A stretch of 6,981 nucleotides of DNA, taken from assembly GCA_003663695.1 (NCBI GenBank), contig QMUB01000063.1, positions 1 through 6,981 of the forward strand, written 5' to 3'. Below are positions 6,673-6,981 of this stretch, piece after piece. Source of the stretch: Thermococci archaeon (GTDB lineage: Archaea > Methanobacteriota_B > Thermococci > Thermococcales > Thermococcaceae). Under the pieces are notes generated by a model. That model was not told the DNA's origin, ran no database searches, and saw only the letters and a list, made by a program, of their open reading frames with translations. Within the stretch, counting starts at the first letter, position 1. The number at the start of each line of letters is the position of its first letter. The translations under genes were made by a program, and so were the position numbers.

Positions 6673-6741
6673 TAACAACATCATCTCCAACATCATGCTC
6701 ACTTTCGCAAACCTTAAATCATGTTTAACATACTATTCCAT

Positions 6742-6800
6742 GCCCGGGGAGTACCTCCGAAGGAGGAGTCAATGAACTTGGGCGGGTTATTACCCCTTTA
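6742..6800 (+). ncRNA. Candidate small structured RNA or hairpin element
   Basis: GCCC (6742-6745) can pair with GGGC (6779-6782) around an inner stem CCTCC-GAA-GGAGG (6753-6765); then GGGT-TATT-ACCC and a T-rich stretch (6784-6803) follow like an RNA end. A TATA-like CCTTAAATC at 6711-6719 is at the right distance to start transcription near 6740. It is close enough to the preceding stem-rich segment to be part of the same element. Confidence 0.3.
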
Positions 6801-6887
6801 TTTTACTCTTAGGATAAGAGGAATGCTTATGATAATACCCGCAAAAGAGGGTAAAACACACCATTGCCAACCTGCAATGCTTATCCT
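6783..6887. repeat. Cluster of inverted repeats before the tRNA promoter
   Basis: GCGGGTTATTA (6783-6793) matches TAATACCCGC (6832-6841) with one bulged base. TTTTACTCTT (6801-6810) roughly matches AAGAGGGTAAAA (6845-6856). AGGATAAG (6811-6818) matches CTTATCCT (6880-6887). The word AATGCTTAT is also repeated directly at 6822-6830 and 6876-6884. Several of these pairs overlap and cross, so they cannot all form at once. Confidence 0.45.
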
Positions 6888-6906
6888 GACAGTATGATTC
6901 TATATA

Positions 6907-6922
6907 CCGAAAGCTTTTTAAC
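6907..6922 (+). promoter_or_regulatory. BRE/TATA promoter of tRNA-Leu
   Basis: CCGAAA followed by GCTTTTTAAC lies about 28 nt before the first base of the tRNA, giving a predicted start near 6940-6943 and a leader of fewer than ten bases. Confidence 0.75.
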
Positions 6923-6949
6923 CAGCCCCGGTGCATAGGTATTGCGAGC

Positions 6950-6981
6950 GCGGGGGTGCCCGAGCCTGGCCAAAGGGGACG
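6950..6981 (+). tRNA. tRNA-Leu, 5' part (continues beyond right edge)
   Basis: The acceptor arm GCGGGGG (6950-6956), T8 and G9, a three-pair D stem CCC/GGG (6959-6961 with 6975-6977) and the long D loop GAGCCTGGCCAAA (6962-6974) are characteristic of archaeal class II tRNA-Leu. The window ends in the 5' side of the anticodon stem, so the anticodon, variable arm and 3' end are not visible. tRNA-Ser has a different D arm and is less likely. Confidence 0.85.

Larger units (their letters stand above)
6295..6949. other. Structured intergenic region without a convincing protein gene
   Basis: About 655 nt. No reading frame with start codon, ribosome binding site and protein-like composition was found. 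It contains many stems: GGCTTC/GAAGCC around GAA (6476-6490), AACCGCT/AGCGGTT around TTCG (6532-6549), CATGCGG/CCGCATG (6596-6615), AACCTC/GAGGTT (6630-6671), CCTCC/GGAGG around GAA (6753-6765), and CTCTTA/TAAGAG (6806-6820). One frame is open without an ATG from 6421 to a TAA at 6628-6630. The region may be one or more structured RNAs or the decayed end of a mobile element. It is not RNase P RNA, SRP RNA or 5S rRNA by any motif I know. Confidence 0.5.

Noticed and set aside
6295..6949. RNase P RNA, SRP RNA or 5S rRNA in the structured region
   Set aside because: The conserved cores of these RNAs (such as GAGGAAAGTCC of RNase P) are absent on both strands.

Overview
The window looks like chromosomal DNA of a hyperthermophilic euryarchaeon of the order Thermococcales (Thermococcus/Pyrococcus type). 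The main reasons are a Hef-type helicase very close to the Pyrococcus protein as I remember it, a WtpA/WtpB tungstate transporter pair, archaeal BRE/TATA boxes about 25-35 nt before short leaders, GGAGGTGAT-type ribosome binding sites, and a class II tRNA-Leu gene. All identifications come from reading the sequence and from memory of the families; no database was searched.

Layout. Positions 1-1562 (minus) carry the helicase part of hef, cut off by the left edge of the window. A divergent promoter region (1563-1676) separates it from a plus-strand group of three small genes: a NifX/NafY-type (FeMo-cofactor domain) protein with a long Gly/Phe/Arg-rich tail (1677-2279), a 60-residue membrane protein (2310-2492), and, after a long inverted repeat and its own promoter, a second, shorter NifX-type protein with a Gly/Met/Arg tail (2643-3047). 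Converging on these from the right are wtpB (permease, 3065-3808) and wtpA (tungstate-binding lipoprotein, 3905-4966). The ATPase gene wtpC, which I would expect after wtpB, is not there. Upstream of wtpA is a 16-bp direct repeat with an exact 20-bp period. Next, still on minus, come an orphan PD-(D/E)XK nuclease-like gene (5047-5937) and a 79-residue protein with a predicted beta-alpha-beta-beta-alpha-beta fold (6011-6250). The right end (about 6263-6949) has no convincing protein gene but is full of inverted repeats and mutually exclusive stems. It ends in a strong promoter and the first 32 nt of a tRNA-Leu gene (6950 to the edge).

How the genes may work together. WtpA captures tungstate or molybdate outside the cell and WtpB forms the channel. 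The two NifX-type proteins belong to a family that binds or carries Fe/Mo-type clusters, yet no nitrogenase gene is visible and Thermococcales are not known to fix nitrogen. Their position end-to-end with a tungstate transporter suggests handling of tungsten, molybdenum or another metal cluster. That is inference from neighbourhood and family, not shown by the sequence. The most unusual elements are the NifX/membrane-protein/NifX group with its Arg-aromatic C-termini, the repeat pair upstream of wtpA, and the structured region before the tRNA.
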